Both the position numbers and the translations under genes were made by a program. Of a DNA stretch of 64,000 nt, positions 15,801-25,324 are shown piece by piece. Within the stretch, counting starts at the first letter, position 1; each line of letters starts with the position of its first letter. The DNA is from Brevibacterium casei CIP 102111. GTDB lineage: Bacteria; Actinomycetota; Actinomycetes; Actinomycetales; Brevibacteriaceae. The stretch lies in contig NZ_FXZC01000005.1 of assembly GCF_900169275.1 (NCBI RefSeq), positions 62,001 through 126,000 on the forward strand, given 5' to 3'. The notes under the pieces were generated by a model. The model saw only the letters and a program-made list of their open reading frames with translations. It searched no databases and was not told where the DNA came from.

Positions 15801-17325
15801 ACGCTTCGGACTCTCCGGCGGCAGATGCTTCGTCTCGGCCGAGCCCGAGTGCTCGGTCAGTGCGGACCTCACTCGCCGCTACCGCCTCGGCGCTCCAGTC
15901 CTGCCGGGCGAGGTCGGGCACGGCGTCGATCATGCGCTCCTCCCAGGACCGACGCCACTGGGCTGGGAACGACCGCCGCAGCAGGTCGACCATGATCGGC
16001 ACTGCGGTCGAGGCACCGGGGGAGGCGCCGAGGAGACCGGCGATCGATCCGTCGGCGGAGACGACGAGCTCGGTGCCCTGCTGCAGGACTCCGACCCGCT
16101 TCGGATCGGGGGTGACGAGCTGCGCCCTCTGGCCGGCGGGAATGAGCTCCCATTCGTTCGGTCGTGCATTCGGGTAGTACCTGCGCAGCTGTGCGAACTT
16201 CTTCGCTGGGCTCGCAGCGAGCTCGCCGATGAGGTAGCGGACGAGGCTGAGATTCTGCAGGCCCGCAGCGGCGACGACGTGGAGGTTGCCCGGTCGCAGG
16301 GTGGTGAAGAAGTCGCTGAGGCGACCGCGCTTGAGCAGCTTCGTGCTGAAGGTCGCGAACGGTCCGAAGAGGAGATGCTCCTCATCGTCGACGACACGCT
16401 TGTCGAGATGCGGCACCGACATCGGGGGAGCGCCGACATCGGCCTGCCCGTAGACCTTGGCATTGTGGCGTCTCACCACGGCGGGGACAGAACACCGGTA
16501 GAACGCGGCACCGACCGGCAGCACCGCATAGCCCTTGACCTCAGGAACACGGGCCTTCTGCAGCAGCCGCAGCGCGAAGCCGCCCGCGCCGACGAACACC
16601 GTTCCCGCCCGGATCGCGAACCGGCTGCCACCGGTCGCAGGCGTCTCGCCGATCGTCCCCGTGACCATCCAGCCGTCACCGTCTCGACTCAGACCGGTGA
16701 CGGTGTGCCCCGTGAGCACCTCGCCCCCGCCTTCAGCGGTGATGACCGACGTCAATGCCCGGGTGAGGGCACCGAAGTCGACGTCCGTGCCACGGCGGAC
16801 CCGAGAGGCCGCGACCGAGCCGTCGGGCCCTCTGCCCTCCATCGTCAGCGGTGCCCACGCGGCGATCTCCTCGGCATCCTCCGAGTACTCCATATCGGCG
16901 AAGAGCGGATCGGTCCGCAGCGTATCCACTCGCCGGCGCAAGTAGGCGACGTCGCGGTCGCTGAAGACGAGATTCATGTGCGCCGTGCGGTGGACGAACG
17001 TTGAGGGATTGATGAGTCCCGCCTCGGCGAGATGCGACCACCACTGTCGGCTGAGCTGGAACTGCCGGGCGATGGCGGCCGGCTTCGTCCCGTCGTTCGG
17101 ATCGGGCATGTAGTTGAGTTCGCAGAACCCCGAGTGACCGGTGCCGGCGTTGTTCCAGGGGTCGCTGCTCTCGGAGGCGAGGTCGCCGGACTTCTCGAGC
17201 ACGACGATCCGCCACGACGGTTCGAGGACGGCGAGCAACGACCCGAGGGTCGCTGACATGATGCCGCCGCCGATGAGCACGACATCGGCATAGGGGAGAG
17301 TCTCGGTTCGCGGTGTGCGGGGCAT
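15757..17325 (-). CDS. mqo: Malate:quinone oxidoreductase
   Basis: This 522-residue peripheral membrane flavoprotein oxidises malate to oxaloacetate and passes electrons to quinone, replacing or supplementing NAD malate dehydrogenase. Evidence is the FAD motif LIGGGIMSATLG (about 17-28), LEKSGDLASESSDPWNNAGTGH, CELNYMPD and the C-terminal GASPGASTAVPIM, all Mqo signatures. ATG 17325 is chosen because GGAGGACACC precedes it; the first ATG at 17337 has no such site. The last about 14 codons (after SEAFSRV) lie inside the convergent permease gene and look like a non-homologous extension, possibly created when the neighbouring cassette arrived. Confidence 0.95.
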   Translation of the reverse strand: MPRTPRTETLPYADVVLIGGGIMSATLGSLLAVLEPSWRIVVLEKSGDLASESSDPWNNAGTGHSGFCELNYMPDPNDGTKPAAIARQFQLSRQWWSHLAEAGLINPSTFVHRTAHMNLVFSDRDVAYLRRRVDTLRTDPLFADMEYSEDAEEIAAWAPLTMEGRGPDGSVAASRVRRGTDVDFGALTRALTSVITAEGGGEVLTGHTVTGLSRDGDGWMVTGTIGETPATGGSRFAIRAGTVFVGAGGFALRLLQKARVPEVKGYAVLPVGAAFYRCSVPAVVRRHNAKVYGQADVGAPPMSVPHLDKRVVDDEEHLLFGPFATFSTKLLKRGRLSDFFTTLRPGNLHVVAAAGLQNLSLVRYLIGELAASPAKKFAQLRRYYPNARPNEWELIPAGQRAQLVTPDPKRVGVLQQGTELVVSADGSIAGLLGASPGASTAVPIMVDLLRRSFPAQWRRSWEERMIDAVPDLARQDWSAEAVAASEVRTDRALGLGRDEASAAGESEAFSRVPARPSSVPRL

Positions 17326-17426
17326 GGTGTCCTCCATGTCGGATGCAGGTCACGGGCGGGTGTTCCAGGCCCGTACCACCACGATCCTCCCGAGCGAATC
17401 ATCCGTCCAATGAGTGGATCGATGAG

Positions 17427-17432
17427 TATGAT
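17427..17432 (+). promoter_or_regulatory. Leaderless -10 box (TATGAT) of the first LysR gene
   Basis: TATGAT is followed by 6 bases and the ATG at 17439; no ribosome binding site is present. Confidence 0.55.
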
Positions 17433-17438
17433 CCGAAT

Positions 17439-18344
17439 ATGGATGAAAATCTCGACGCCCTCGTCCCGCATCTCAGGGCACTCGTCGAACTCGCCGATCA
17501 GGACGGTCATATGACCGACGCGGCCGCGGTCCTCGGCATCCCCCAATCGACGATGAGTCGACGCATTCACGGCCTCGAGGACCACCTCGGCGTCCCGATG
17601 GTCGTCCCGCGGGGGCGCACGGTCGGTCTCACTCAGCAGGCCAGGGACCTCGTCGCGGAGATCCGGGCTCCGCTGCGGGAGATCGGGATCGCGATCTCCG
17701 ACCTCGCCGAGGCGGCCGATCCCGATCGCGGCGTCATCCGCTTCGGCTTCCCCCTGACGATGGGCGCCGGGGTCATCCCCGATCTTCTCGCCGCCTTCAG
17801 CGACGCCCATCCCGGGATCCGCCTCGACCTCAAACAGGCCCACGGCGCCGTCCTCGTCGACGACCTGCGGGCGGGTCTGCTCGACCTCGCGATCATCATC
17901 CCGCCGCCGACGGAGCTCGCGCACGAGGTCCTTGCACGTCAGACCGTCGTCGCGACGGTCCCGGCCGACCACCGGTTGGCCCGGCGCCGAATGATCTCCT
18001 TGGCCGAACTCGCCGACGAACGGTTCATCGCCAACCCCGAGCCGTACAACCTGCGCACCCTCACCGACGCGTGGTGCCTGGCCGCCGGATTCGTCCCCGA
18101 GGTGAAGACCGAGGTGACGGAGTTCTCGACGATCCGCGAATTCGTCAGTCGGGGCATGGGCATCGCCCTCATCCCGCGCAGCGTCCGCCCCATCGAGGGC
18201 CTCACCGAGGTGGAGCTGAAGGGAACGTACGTCCGGGAGATCGCGCTCGTCTCCGCCGTCCGCCGGCCCAGCCGGGTCGTCGCGCGGCTGCGCGACTACA
18301 TCACCGAGGCGGCAGAGGAGTGGGGAGAGGGGTCTGCGTCCTAG
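17439..18344 (+). CDS. LysR-family regulator divergent from mqo
   Basis: This 301-residue protein has an N-terminal winged helix (HMTDAAAVLGIPQSTMSRRIHGLEDHLGVPMV, about 25-57) and a periplasmic-binding-protein-like effector domain (from RGVIRFGFPLTMG). The gene starts 113 bases from mqo on the opposite strand, the classic layout for a LysR protein acting on its divergent neighbour, so mqo or carbon flow through malate is a candidate target. The start is probably leaderless. Its 3' end overlaps the next, convergent LysR gene by 4 bases. Confidence 0.85.
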   Translation: MDENLDALVPHLRALVELADQDGHMTDAAAVLGIPQSTMSRRIHGLEDHLGVPMVVPRGRTVGLTQQARDLVAEIRAPLREIGIAISDLAEAADPDRGVIRFGFPLTMGAGVIPDLLAAFSDAHPGIRLDLKQAHGAVLVDDLRAGLLDLAIIIPPPTELAHEVLARQTVVATVPADHRLARRRMISLAELADERFIANPEPYNLRTLTDAWCLAAGFVPEVKTEVTEFSTIREFVSRGMGIALIPRSVRPIEGLTEVELKGTYVREIALVSAVRRPSRVVARLRDYITEAAEEWGEGSAS

Positions 18345-19261
18345 CCCCGCCACTCCTTCGCCGCGCTCACGGTGCGGAAGGACCGGACGAGGGCGAGAGT
18401 GGCAGGGGATTGAACGCGTTCAGCGAGTTTGGCGAGGAGGATCCGCCGCGGTGCCGGATTGCCGCGGATCGCGACGACCCTGACGTCGGGTCCGTGCGCG
18501 CGCACCGCCAGCCGCGGGGCGACTGCGACGCCGAGACCTGCCGAGACCATGCCGAGCAGCTCCGGGTAGTCGTTGGCCTCGAAGACGATGTCCGGGTCGA
18601 ACCCGGCATCCCGGCAGATCCGCTCGAGCACTGAGGCGACCGGGTGCGAGGATCGGGTGATCCATCGGTCGTCGGCGACCTCCTCGAGATCGACGATGCG
18701 TCGGCGCGCCAGACGGTGCCCGGCCGGCAGCAGGAGCATCGTCGGCTCCTTGAGCAGTGTGGTCTGCACGGGGATGTCCTGTCCGATCGGCGCCCACGGA
18801 TAGTCCCAGAGTGTCGCGAGGTCGACCTCCCGGCGCTCGAGTGCCTCCCCGATGCGGTCGAGGCGGTAGCTGCGCACGGTGACCTCGACATCGGGGTGGA
18901 GGTCATGGAAGTGGAGGAGGACCTTCGGCATCACCGAGGCGGCGAAGGTCGGGAACGTCGCGATCCGCACTTCGCCGCGGTCGAGCTGTGCGAAGGCCTC
19001 CATGTCGTTGCAGGCGGCTGCGAGTGCGTTGTCGATCGTCATCGCGTGCGCGGCGAGCTTGAGACCCGCATCGGTCAGGCGCATCCCCTTCGGGTGCCGG
19101 ACGACGAGCGGAAGGCCGACTTCGCGTTCGAGCTTGCTCATCTGCTGCGACACCGCCGAGGTGGAGAGCGCGAGCTCATCGGCGGCCGCGGAGAGGCTGC
19201 CTGTCCGAAACACGAGAAGCAGGAGGAGGAGTCGATCGACGCTGTACGGCGCTGAACTCAT
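18341..19261 (-). CDS. LysR-family regulator of the PrpF/MatC genes
   Basis: This 306-residue protein has a LysR winged helix at the N-terminus (FRTGSLSAAADELALSTSAVSQQMSKLEREVG) and an effector-binding domain starting near DRGEVRIATFPTF. It is divergent from the PrpF-type isomerase gene with 113 bases between start codons. A perfect palindrome TAAGC-ATA-GCTTA overlaps its own -10 box, which fits LysR autorepression. The start codon lacks a ribosome binding site and follows TATGCT by 6 bases. Confidence 0.86.
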   Translation of the reverse strand: MSSAPYSVDRLLLLLLVFRTGSLSAAADELALSTSAVSQQMSKLEREVGLPLVVRHPKGMRLTDAGLKLAAHAMTIDNALAAACNDMEAFAQLDRGEVRIATFPTFAASVMPKVLLHFHDLHPDVEVTVRSYRLDRIGEALERREVDLATLWDYPWAPIGQDIPVQTTLLKEPTMLLLPAGHRLARRRIVDLEEVADDRWITRSSHPVASVLERICRDAGFDPDIVFEANDYPELLGMVSAGLGVAVAPRLAVRAHGPDVRVVAIRGNPAPRRILLAKLAERVQSPATLALVRSFRTVSAAKEWRG

Positions 19262-19265
19262 GGTT

Positions 19266-19278
19266 TAAGCATAGCTTA
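19266..19278. promoter_or_regulatory. LysR-type operator palindrome
   Basis: TAAGC-ATA-GCTTA is a perfect inverted repeat of the T-N11-A kind in the divergent LysR/PrpF region. A second AT-rich half-like element (TTGAACTTAATC) lies around 19300-19312. Confidence 0.6.
19268..19273 (-). promoter_or_regulatory. Leaderless -10 box (TATGCT) of the second LysR gene
   Basis: On the minus strand TATGCT is followed by 6 bases and ATG at 19261. It lies inside the operator palindrome. Confidence 0.5.
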
Positions 19279-19374
19279 GATCGAGGTAACAAAGTGTTGA
19301 TTGAACTTAATCATGCTGCGTGACACCGTGAATCGAAAGCCGCATCACCGCGGCGTCGGATTCAGGAGACACAC

Positions 19375-20523
19375 GTGAACGGTCAACTCCACGGACAGTG
19401 GTATCGGGGCGGCACATCGAAGTGCTGGCTCTTCATGGGCGATGAGATGCCCGCGGATCGAGCCCAGATCGCGACCGCCCTCGCGGCGGCCTTCGGGTCG
19501 GGCGACGACCGGCAGCTCAATGGGGTCGGGGGTGCCTCCTCGACGACGTCGAAGGCGGCGATCATCTCGCCCTCGGCGATCCCGGGCATCGACATCAGCT
19601 ATCTCTTCGCCCAGGTCGGGATCGGGCAGACCGCGGTCGAGTTCACGTCGAACTGCGGCAACTGCGCCTCGGCCGTCGCGCTCTTCGCGATCCAGAACGG
19701 GCTCGTCCGTGCTGGCGGAGACGTAACCGAGGTGAGGATGATCAACGAGAACACCCGATCCGTCCTCGTCGCCGAGGTGGCCACCCCTGGCCGGGCGATC
19801 CCCACCGACGGCGACGAGACGATCCCCGGCAGCGCCATGCCCGGGGTGCCCGTCAACGTCTTCTTCGAGAACGTCGACGGCACCTCGACCGGGGAGCTTC
19901 TGCCCACGGGTGCGGCGACGACGGTGCTCAGTGCCGCCGGGCGCACGGTCACCGTGAGCGCCATCGACGCCGGAGCTCCCGCATGCTTCGTCTCCGCAGC
20001 CGACCTCGGGATGACCGGCAGCGACACCCTTCCCGAGGTGCGCCTGCGCCTGCCCGAACTCCTCGCCATCCGCGAGTCGGCGTCCCAGGCGATGGGGCTG
20101 ACCCTGCCCGGCGAGGACCCCAGCCCCGCCGTTCCGAAGGTCGGCATCATCGGTCCTGCCGAGGACTTCACGACGACGACGGGAGAGCGGGTCGCCGCCG
20201 CCTCCTACGACCTCTCGGTGCGGATGGTCTCGATGTTCGACCCGCACCCGGCGATCGGCCTCACCGCGGCGATCGCCCTCGCCCGGGCGGCATTCGTCGA
20301 CGGCAGCCTCGTCCGCTCACTCATCGGCCCGGACCGACTCCTCTCGCGCGGCGGCGAGGTGAGCATCCGCATCGGCACTCCCGCCGGGGTCATCACCTGC
20401 GAAGTGCAGCTCGACCCCGCCGGCGACGTCGCCCGACTCGGGGTCAGGCGCGTGGCCAGGCGCATCGCCGCCGCCGACATCGATCTTCCGCACGCCGACA
20501 CCGCACTGCAGCTCGTCGGCTGA
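19375..20523 (+). CDS. PrpF-family carboxylate isomerase (4-oxalomesaconate tautomerase-like)
   Basis: This 382-residue protein belongs to the PrpF fold (diaminopimelate-epimerase-like double domain). It opens with YRGGTSKCWLFM, the conserved GGTSK with the active lysine, and has GGASSTTSKAAIISPS and EFTSNCGNCASAV, all typical of the family. Known members isomerise 2-methylaconitate, cis/trans-aconitate or 4-oxalomesaconate. There are no propionate-cycle genes nearby, so a tricarboxylate or aromatic-derived acid is more likely. The GTG start has AGGAGACACAC upstream. A dicarboxylate-type transporter gene follows after 87 bases, giving an uptake-isomerisation pair under the divergent LysR regulator. 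Confidence 0.85.
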   Translation: MNGQLHGQWYRGGTSKCWLFMGDEMPADRAQIATALAAAFGSGDDRQLNGVGGASSTTSKAAIISPSAIPGIDISYLFAQVGIGQTAVEFTSNCGNCASAVALFAIQNGLVRAGGDVTEVRMINENTRSVLVAEVATPGRAIPTDGDETIPGSAMPGVPVNVFFENVDGTSTGELLPTGAATTVLSAAGRTVTVSAIDAGAPACFVSAADLGMTGSDTLPEVRLRLPELLAIRESASQAMGLTLPGEDPSPAVPKVGIIGPAEDFTTTTGERVAAASYDLSVRMVSMFDPHPAIGLTAAIALARAAFVDGSLVRSLIGPDRLLSRGGEVSIRIGTPAGVITCEVQLDPAGDVARLGVRRVARRIAAADIDLPHADTALQLVG

Positions 20524-20610
20524 CCCCACCCGCTCGGTCATCGGACCGGACGGCACCACGCACCCGCAATCAGAGACAATCACACTGACAATGAAGTTGG
20601 AGGACCTCCC

Positions 20611-22008
20611 ATGACCCTCGTCCAGATTCTCATCCTGGTGGTACTGGTGGTGATGTTCATCGCCGCCACAAAGTGGCCGATCAACATCGGCATCATGGGG
20701 TTCGTCGGAGCGTTCCTCTTCGGCACCTTCGTCTTCGGCATGGACGACAAGGAGATCCTCGAGGAGTTCCCCGCGAGCATCGTCCTCACCATCGTCGGAG
20801 TGACGTTCTTCTTCAGCATGGCCCAGCGCAACGGGACCATCAAGATGCTCGTCGACCTCGCCGTGCGCGCCGTGCGCGGACGCCTCGGCATCGTCCCGTG
20901 GATCTTCTTCGTCATCGCCTCGATCCTCACCTCCCTCGGCACGTTCTCCCCGGCGGCCGTCGCCCTGCTGGCTCCCGCAGCGATGGGCTTCAGTGCCGCC
21001 TCGGGCTACAGCGGCGTGGTCATGGGCGCGATGATCATCAACGGCGCCCACGCCGGAGCGTTCTCACCGATCTCCGTCTCGGGCATCATCGTCCGCGACA
21101 TCGCCGCGGAGAACGGCTTCGACATCGACCAGGGCGCCCTCTTCGCCGCCTCGTATGCGATCAACGTCATCGTCACGATCCTCACCGTCGCCGTGATGCG
21201 GGTCTTCGGTCGTCTGCGCACCACACCGGAACCCGAGGCCGTGGATGAGGACGACGGCCCCACCGAGGCGACACCCTCGAGCGGTGCGGGCGCGCCCGCG
21301 GGCCGCCTCGGCGGGACGGCGGCCCCCGCGGGCACCGGGACGTCGTGGGGCAAGGGCGGAACGACACTCGCGGACCCGGCACCCGCCTCGGCGCCGGTGG
21401 GACGCTCCGTCCTCACCCCGCAGGTGTGGCTGACGCTCTCCCTCATCGCGGTCATGGTCATCGGTGCGGTCGGCTTCGAGCTGCCGATCGGGTTCCTCGG
21501 TCTCACCTGCGGTCTCGTCCTCGCGTTCACCTCGATGAAGCACTCGGACACGTTCGTCTCGGGGATCTCGTGGTCGACGGTGCTCCTCGTCTCGGGCATG
21601 ATCGTCTACATCTCCCTGCTCACGAAGGCGGGCGTCATCGATTCGCTCTCGACGATGGCCGTCTCGATCGGCATCCCGCTCCTCGTCGCCGTCGTCCTCT
21701 GCTACGTCATCGGCATCAGCTCCGCCTTCGCCTCGTCGACGGCGCTGCTCACCGCGTTCATCCCGCTCTCGATCCCGTTGCTCGAGCAGAGCGAGCTCAG
21801 CGCGACCGCGGTCATGGCCGCACTCGCGATCTCGGCGACGATCGTCGACGTCTCCCCGTTCTCGACGAACGGCGCCCTCATCATCGCCAACGCGAAGGGC
21901 AGTGCGGCGAAGACGATCTGGCGCGACCTCATCATCTACGGTGCGATCGTCGTTCTCCTCGCCCCGCTTCTCACGTGGCTGCTCCTCGTCGTCTCGGGCA
22001 TCATGTGA
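20611..22008 (+). CDS. MatC-type (SLC13-like) dicarboxylate/tricarboxylate carrier
   Basis: This 465-residue membrane protein has two hydrophobic halves of about five segments each. They are separated by a long hydrophilic loop rich in Gly, Ala, Thr and Pro (about residues 205-275). The N-terminal half (GFVGAFLFGTFVFGMDDKEILEEFPASIVLTI) matches the MatC N-terminal domain known from malonate/dicarboxylate carriers. The repeat pairs ILTSLGTFSPAAVALLAP and ISATIVDVSPFSTNGAL resemble the SNT-type substrate loops of SLC13 transporters. TTGGAGGACCTCCC precedes the ATG. Substrate inferred to be the PrpF substrate. Confidence 0.82.
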   Translation: MTLVQILILVVLVVMFIAATKWPINIGIMGFVGAFLFGTFVFGMDDKEILEEFPASIVLTIVGVTFFFSMAQRNGTIKMLVDLAVRAVRGRLGIVPWIFFVIASILTSLGTFSPAAVALLAPAAMGFSAASGYSGVVMGAMIINGAHAGAFSPISVSGIIVRDIAAENGFDIDQGALFAASYAINVIVTILTVAVMRVFGRLRTTPEPEAVDEDDGPTEATPSSGAGAPAGRLGGTAAPAGTGTSWGKGGTTLADPAPASAPVGRSVLTPQVWLTLSLIAVMVIGAVGFELPIGFLGLTCGLVLAFTSMKHSDTFVSGISWSTVLLVSGMIVYISLLTKAGVIDSLSTMAVSIGIPLLVAVVLCYVIGISSAFASSTALLTAFIPLSIPLLEQSELSATAVMAALAISATIVDVSPFSTNGALIIANAKGSAAKTIWRDLIIYGAIVVLLAPLLTWLLLVVSGIM

Positions 22009-22022
22009 CGACGTGACAGACG

Positions 22023-22056
22023 CGGGTGGGCCCCTCCGAACGGAGGGGCCCACCCG
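22023..22056. terminator. Strong bidirectional terminator hairpin
   Basis: CGGGTGGGCCCCTCCG and CGGAGGGGCCCACCCG are perfect complements with only AA between them. It lies between the convergent MatC gene and iron permease gene and can serve both. Confidence 0.85.
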
Positions 22057-22095
22057 TTGTCATGTGCCGGCCGTCCTCGCCGAGGCGGTCGTCCC

Positions 22096-24219
22096 CTAGG
22101 CCCGTGACCGCGCGAGCAGCCACACGAAGTAGGGAGCGCCGATGAGGGCGACGATGAGGCCGGCGGGGATCTGTGCGGGGGCGATGACGGTGCGCCCGAG
22201 GGCGTCGGCGACGACGAGCCCGAGGCCGCCGAGGAGCATCGCGACGGGGATGACCCGGGAATGGCGGCTGCCGACGAGGGCGCGGGCCGCGTGCGGGGCG
22301 ACGAGCCCGACGAAGCCGACGACGCCGACCGCGGAGACGCTCACCGCTGCCAGGACGGCCGCGGTGATGAGCACACCGAGGCGGACGGGTTCGCGGGCGA
22401 CTCCGACGAGCCTCGGCGTGTCGTCGTCGAGGGCGAGGAGGTCGAGCTCCCGACTCCACACCGCGGCGAGCGGGATGGCGATGACGAGGACGAGGACGAC
22501 GGGTGCGACATCGGCCCACACGCGCCCGTACGTCGACCCGGACAGCCACGTGAAGATCGCCGGGGTGTCCCACGGATTCGCGCGGATGAGGAAGAGCGTG
22601 GTCAGAGCCGTGAAGCCGTACCACAGGCCGATGCCGATGAGGACGAGGCGGTCGGTGTTCATCCCGCCCCGCCACGACAGGCCGTAGACGATCGCGAAGG
22701 CGACGAGTGCCCCGATGATGCCGACGGTGGAGATGAGGACGACCGTGGCGCCGGGAACGAGGGTGACGACGATGACGGCGCCGAGCCCGGCCCCGCCGGT
22801 GATGCCGAGAAGCCCGGGCTCGGCGAGCGGATTGCGCGCACTGGCCTGGACGAACGTGCCCGAGAGGGCGAGCGCGGCACCGGCGAGGAGGGCAGCGGCG
22901 ACCCGCGGTGCCCGGGAGTCGAAGGCGAAGCCGATCACCGGGGCCGCCTGATCGCGCAGCCACAGGGCGACGTCGCCGAGGAGGTAGAACCGTTCCCCGG
23001 TGAGCAGGGCGAGGACGGTGGCGACGAGGATGCCGACGGTGAGGGCAGTGATGACGAGCGCGGCGCGACGGCCACCGTGCACCGTGCTCCGCGCTGCCGA
23101 GGTCGGCTGTGCCGGACCCGTGGTGCGCATCCGGCGGGCGAGCAGGACGAGGATGATCGCGCCGAGGATGGTCGTCGTCACCCCGGACGGCAGGGTGATC
23201 GCGGCCGTGGCTCCGACGATCGCGCGGAGCACGGCGTCGGCGAGGACGACGATGATCGCCCCGATGAGTGCGGTCGCGGGGATCATCACGACATGTTTGG
23301 CGAGCACCGGGACGAACCGCGCGAGCAGGCGGGTGATCACCGGCGCGGCGAGGCCGACGAAGCCGATCGGCCCGGCCAGCGTCACTGCGGTGGCGGTGAG
23401 GAGGACAGCGAGGATGACGCCGATGGCCCGCGTCGAGCGGATCGGAACGCCGAGCACCGCAGCCGTGTCGTCGCCGAGGCTGAGCAGATCGAGGCGGCGG
23501 GCGAGCAGGAGGGCCGCTGCGACGATGACGGCGATGACCGGGGCGCTGCGCAGGGCTGCCGAGCCGTCGAGCTGATTGAGAGTGCCGGAGCCCCAGGAGA
23601 AGAGGCTCGTCGTCTCCTCGGCGAAGAGGATGAGCAGCGTCGACGTGCCCGCCTGCAGGGCCAGCGCCGTGGCGGTGCCGGCGAGGACGAGCCTCGTCGT
23701 CGACGCCGCGGCCCCGCCGGCGAGTCCGAGGACGAGCGCGGCGGCGAGGAGGCCGCCGGCGAACGCGACACCACCGGAGGCCCACACCGGGACGGCGAGC
23801 CCGAAGGCGGTGACGAGGGTGACGGCGAAGTAGGCCCCGCCGGTGACCGCGAGCGTGTCCGGGGAGGCGAGCGGGTTGCGGGCCAGCGATTGGAAGAGGG
23901 CGCCGGCGACGCCGAGGGAGATGCCGACGAGGACGGCGGCACTCACGCGCGGCAGCCGCGATCCGATGAGGATGTCGCGGACACTGGGACCCGCCTCGGC
24001 GCGGGAGGCGGCACCGGTGAGCGCTCCGAGGAGGTCGCGCAGACCGATCCCCGAGGTGCCCTGCGTGATGTGCCACGCCGAGAGCACGAGGAGGACGACG
24101 GCGAGACCGACGAGGACCCCGGTGGCCGTGAGCGCACCGAGGAGGCCGACGCCCCGGGACGGCGCCGCGGCACCGTCCCGGACGTCGGTCTCAGCGGCGT
24201 CGGTGGACGTCTGGGTCAC
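22096..24219 (-). CDS. Fused iron-siderophore ABC transporter permease (two FecCD domains)
   Basis: This 707-residue protein is a head-to-tail fusion of two FecCD/BtuC-type permease domains, each with about nine to ten hydrophobic segments, as in FhuB. The repeated motif RLPRVSAAVLVGISLGVAGALFQSLARNPLASP in the first half and SRAPRVAAALLAGAALALSGTFVQASARNPLAEP in the second (described in outline) marks the two copies. Each has a GLAAPVITR/GLVAPHAAR coupling loop for the ATPase. It would replace the two separate permease subunits. Its ATG overlaps the stop of the binding-protein gene by 4 bases. It is the last gene of the iron operon. Confidence 0.92.
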   Translation of the reverse strand: MTQTSTDAAETDVRDGAAAPSRGVGLLGALTATGVLVGLAVVLLVLSAWHITQGTSGIGLRDLLGALTGAASRAEAGPSVRDILIGSRLPRVSAAVLVGISLGVAGALFQSLARNPLASPDTLAVTGGAYFAVTLVTAFGLAVPVWASGGVAFAGGLLAAALVLGLAGGAAASTTRLVLAGTATALALQAGTSTLLILFAEETTSLFSWGSGTLNQLDGSAALRSAPVIAVIVAAALLLARRLDLLSLGDDTAAVLGVPIRSTRAIGVILAVLLTATAVTLAGPIGFVGLAAPVITRLLARFVPVLAKHVVMIPATALIGAIIVVLADAVLRAIVGATAAITLPSGVTTTILGAIILVLLARRMRTTGPAQPTSAARSTVHGGRRAALVITALTVGILVATVLALLTGERFYLLGDVALWLRDQAAPVIGFAFDSRAPRVAAALLAGAALALSGTFVQASARNPLAEPGLLGITGGAGLGAVIVVTLVPGATVVLISTVGIIGALVAFAIVYGLSWRGGMNTDRLVLIGIGLWYGFTALTTLFLIRANPWDTPAIFTWLSGSTYGRVWADVAPVVLVLVIAIPLAAVWSRELDLLALDDDTPRLVGVAREPVRLGVLITAAVLAAVSVSAVGVVGFVGLVAPHAARALVGSRHSRVIPVAMLLGGLGLVVADALGRTVIAPAQIPAGLIVALIGAPYFVWLLARSRA

Positions 24220-25253
24220 TTCGTCAGGGCGCCGACGTAGGCGTCGAGGGCCTGTGCGGAGGACTTCGGGCCGCCGAAGGTCCAGATGCCGGCAGGGAAC
24301 GGTGTGGCCCTGTCCTCCTTGACGGCGGGGATGTTCGCCCAGATGTCGTTCTTCTTCAGCAGTTCGACGTAGTCCTCGGACTCGGGATCCTCGGTGCCGG
24401 TGTAGTAGAAGTTCGCGTCGCCGACCTTGGAGAGGCCCTCAATGTCGGTCTGGCCGAGCCCGTAGGCGGGGTCGACCTCACCGGTCCAGACGTTGGTCAG
24501 CCCGATCGTCTCCCCGAGCTCACCGATGAGCGAGCCCTGACCGAAGGGTCGGATGGCGACGTTCGAGCCGTTGACCCAGCCGTCGAAGTAGACGAAGTCC
24601 GTCGTTTCGGGCTTCGCATCGGCGATGGCCTGCTTCGACTCCTCGACCTTCGCGTCGAAGTCCTCGAGCACCGTCTGAGCGCGTTCGCTGCGTCCCGTGG
24701 CCTGGGCGACGAGGGAGAACGTGTCCTTCATATAGGCGATCGGATCCTTCGCATCGGCGCCGGTCATGACCATGACGGGCACGCCCTGGTCTTCGATCTG
24801 CTGGATGACCTTGTCGTCGCGCGATTCCTTCTCGATGATGACGAGGTCGGGGTTCGCCGAGAGGATCGACTCGACGTTGGGCTCCTGACGGGTGCCGACG
24901 TCGGTCGTCGTCTCCGGCAGCTTCTCAGCGGTGTCCCACGCGGTGTAGCCCTTGACGTCGGCGGCGGCGACCGGGTCGACGCAGAGGGAGAGCAGGTCCT
25001 CGGTGTACTGCCATTCGAGGGAGACGACCTTCGCCGCGGGCTTGTCGAGTTCGATGGTCGTGCCCGTGTCGTCGGTGACCGAGACCGGGTCCGTCGAGGT
25101 CGCGGTCTGGTCGTCGGCGCACGACGCCGAGGTCGACTTCTGTGCGGCGTCATCCGCCGAGGCGTCGGTGTCGGTGGTCCCGCACGCGGAGAGTGCGAGG
25201 GCGCAGATCGCGCTCGCCGAGGCGAGGGCGAAGGTGCGTGGCAGTGTGGCCAT
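24216..25253 (-). CDS. Iron-siderophore substrate-binding lipoprotein
   Basis: This 345-residue protein has a lipoprotein signal peptide ending in LSAC (Cys 24) and a linker rich in Asp/Ser/Thr, followed by a type III (FepB/FhuD-like) binding domain. EPNVESILSANPDLVIIEKESRDDKVIQQIEDQGVPV is characteristic of this class. It captures a ferric siderophore and hands it to the fused permease. The start ATG 25253 is set by the signal peptide; the longer open frame is not coding. Middle gene of the operon ATPase, lipoprotein, permease. Confidence 0.92.
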   Translation of the reverse strand: MATLPRTFALASASAICALALSACGTTDTDASADDAAQKSTSASCADDQTATSTDPVSVTDDTGTTIELDKPAAKVVSLEWQYTEDLLSLCVDPVAAADVKGYTAWDTAEKLPETTTDVGTRQEPNVESILSANPDLVIIEKESRDDKVIQQIEDQGVPVMVMTGADAKDPIAYMKDTFSLVAQATGRSERAQTVLEDFDAKVEESKQAIADAKPETTDFVYFDGWVNGSNVAIRPFGQGSLIGELGETIGLTNVWTGEVDPAYGLGQTDIEGLSKVGDANFYYTGTEDPESEDYVELLKKNDIWANIPAVKEDRATPFPAGIWTFGGPKSSAQALDAYVGALTK

Positions 25254-25324
25254 GGGTGGGTCTTCCTTCTCGTGGGCGCACTCCGGGGACGAGTGCCGGC
25301 TGTGACAGGGCGGGGGAGAGCGAT

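Noticed and set aside
22096-24219. Fused double FecCD permease as a loss-of-stop artefact
   Set aside because: Two-domain permeases of about 700 residues (FhuB type) are a known form, and the operon has only one permease gene, so the fusion is functional.
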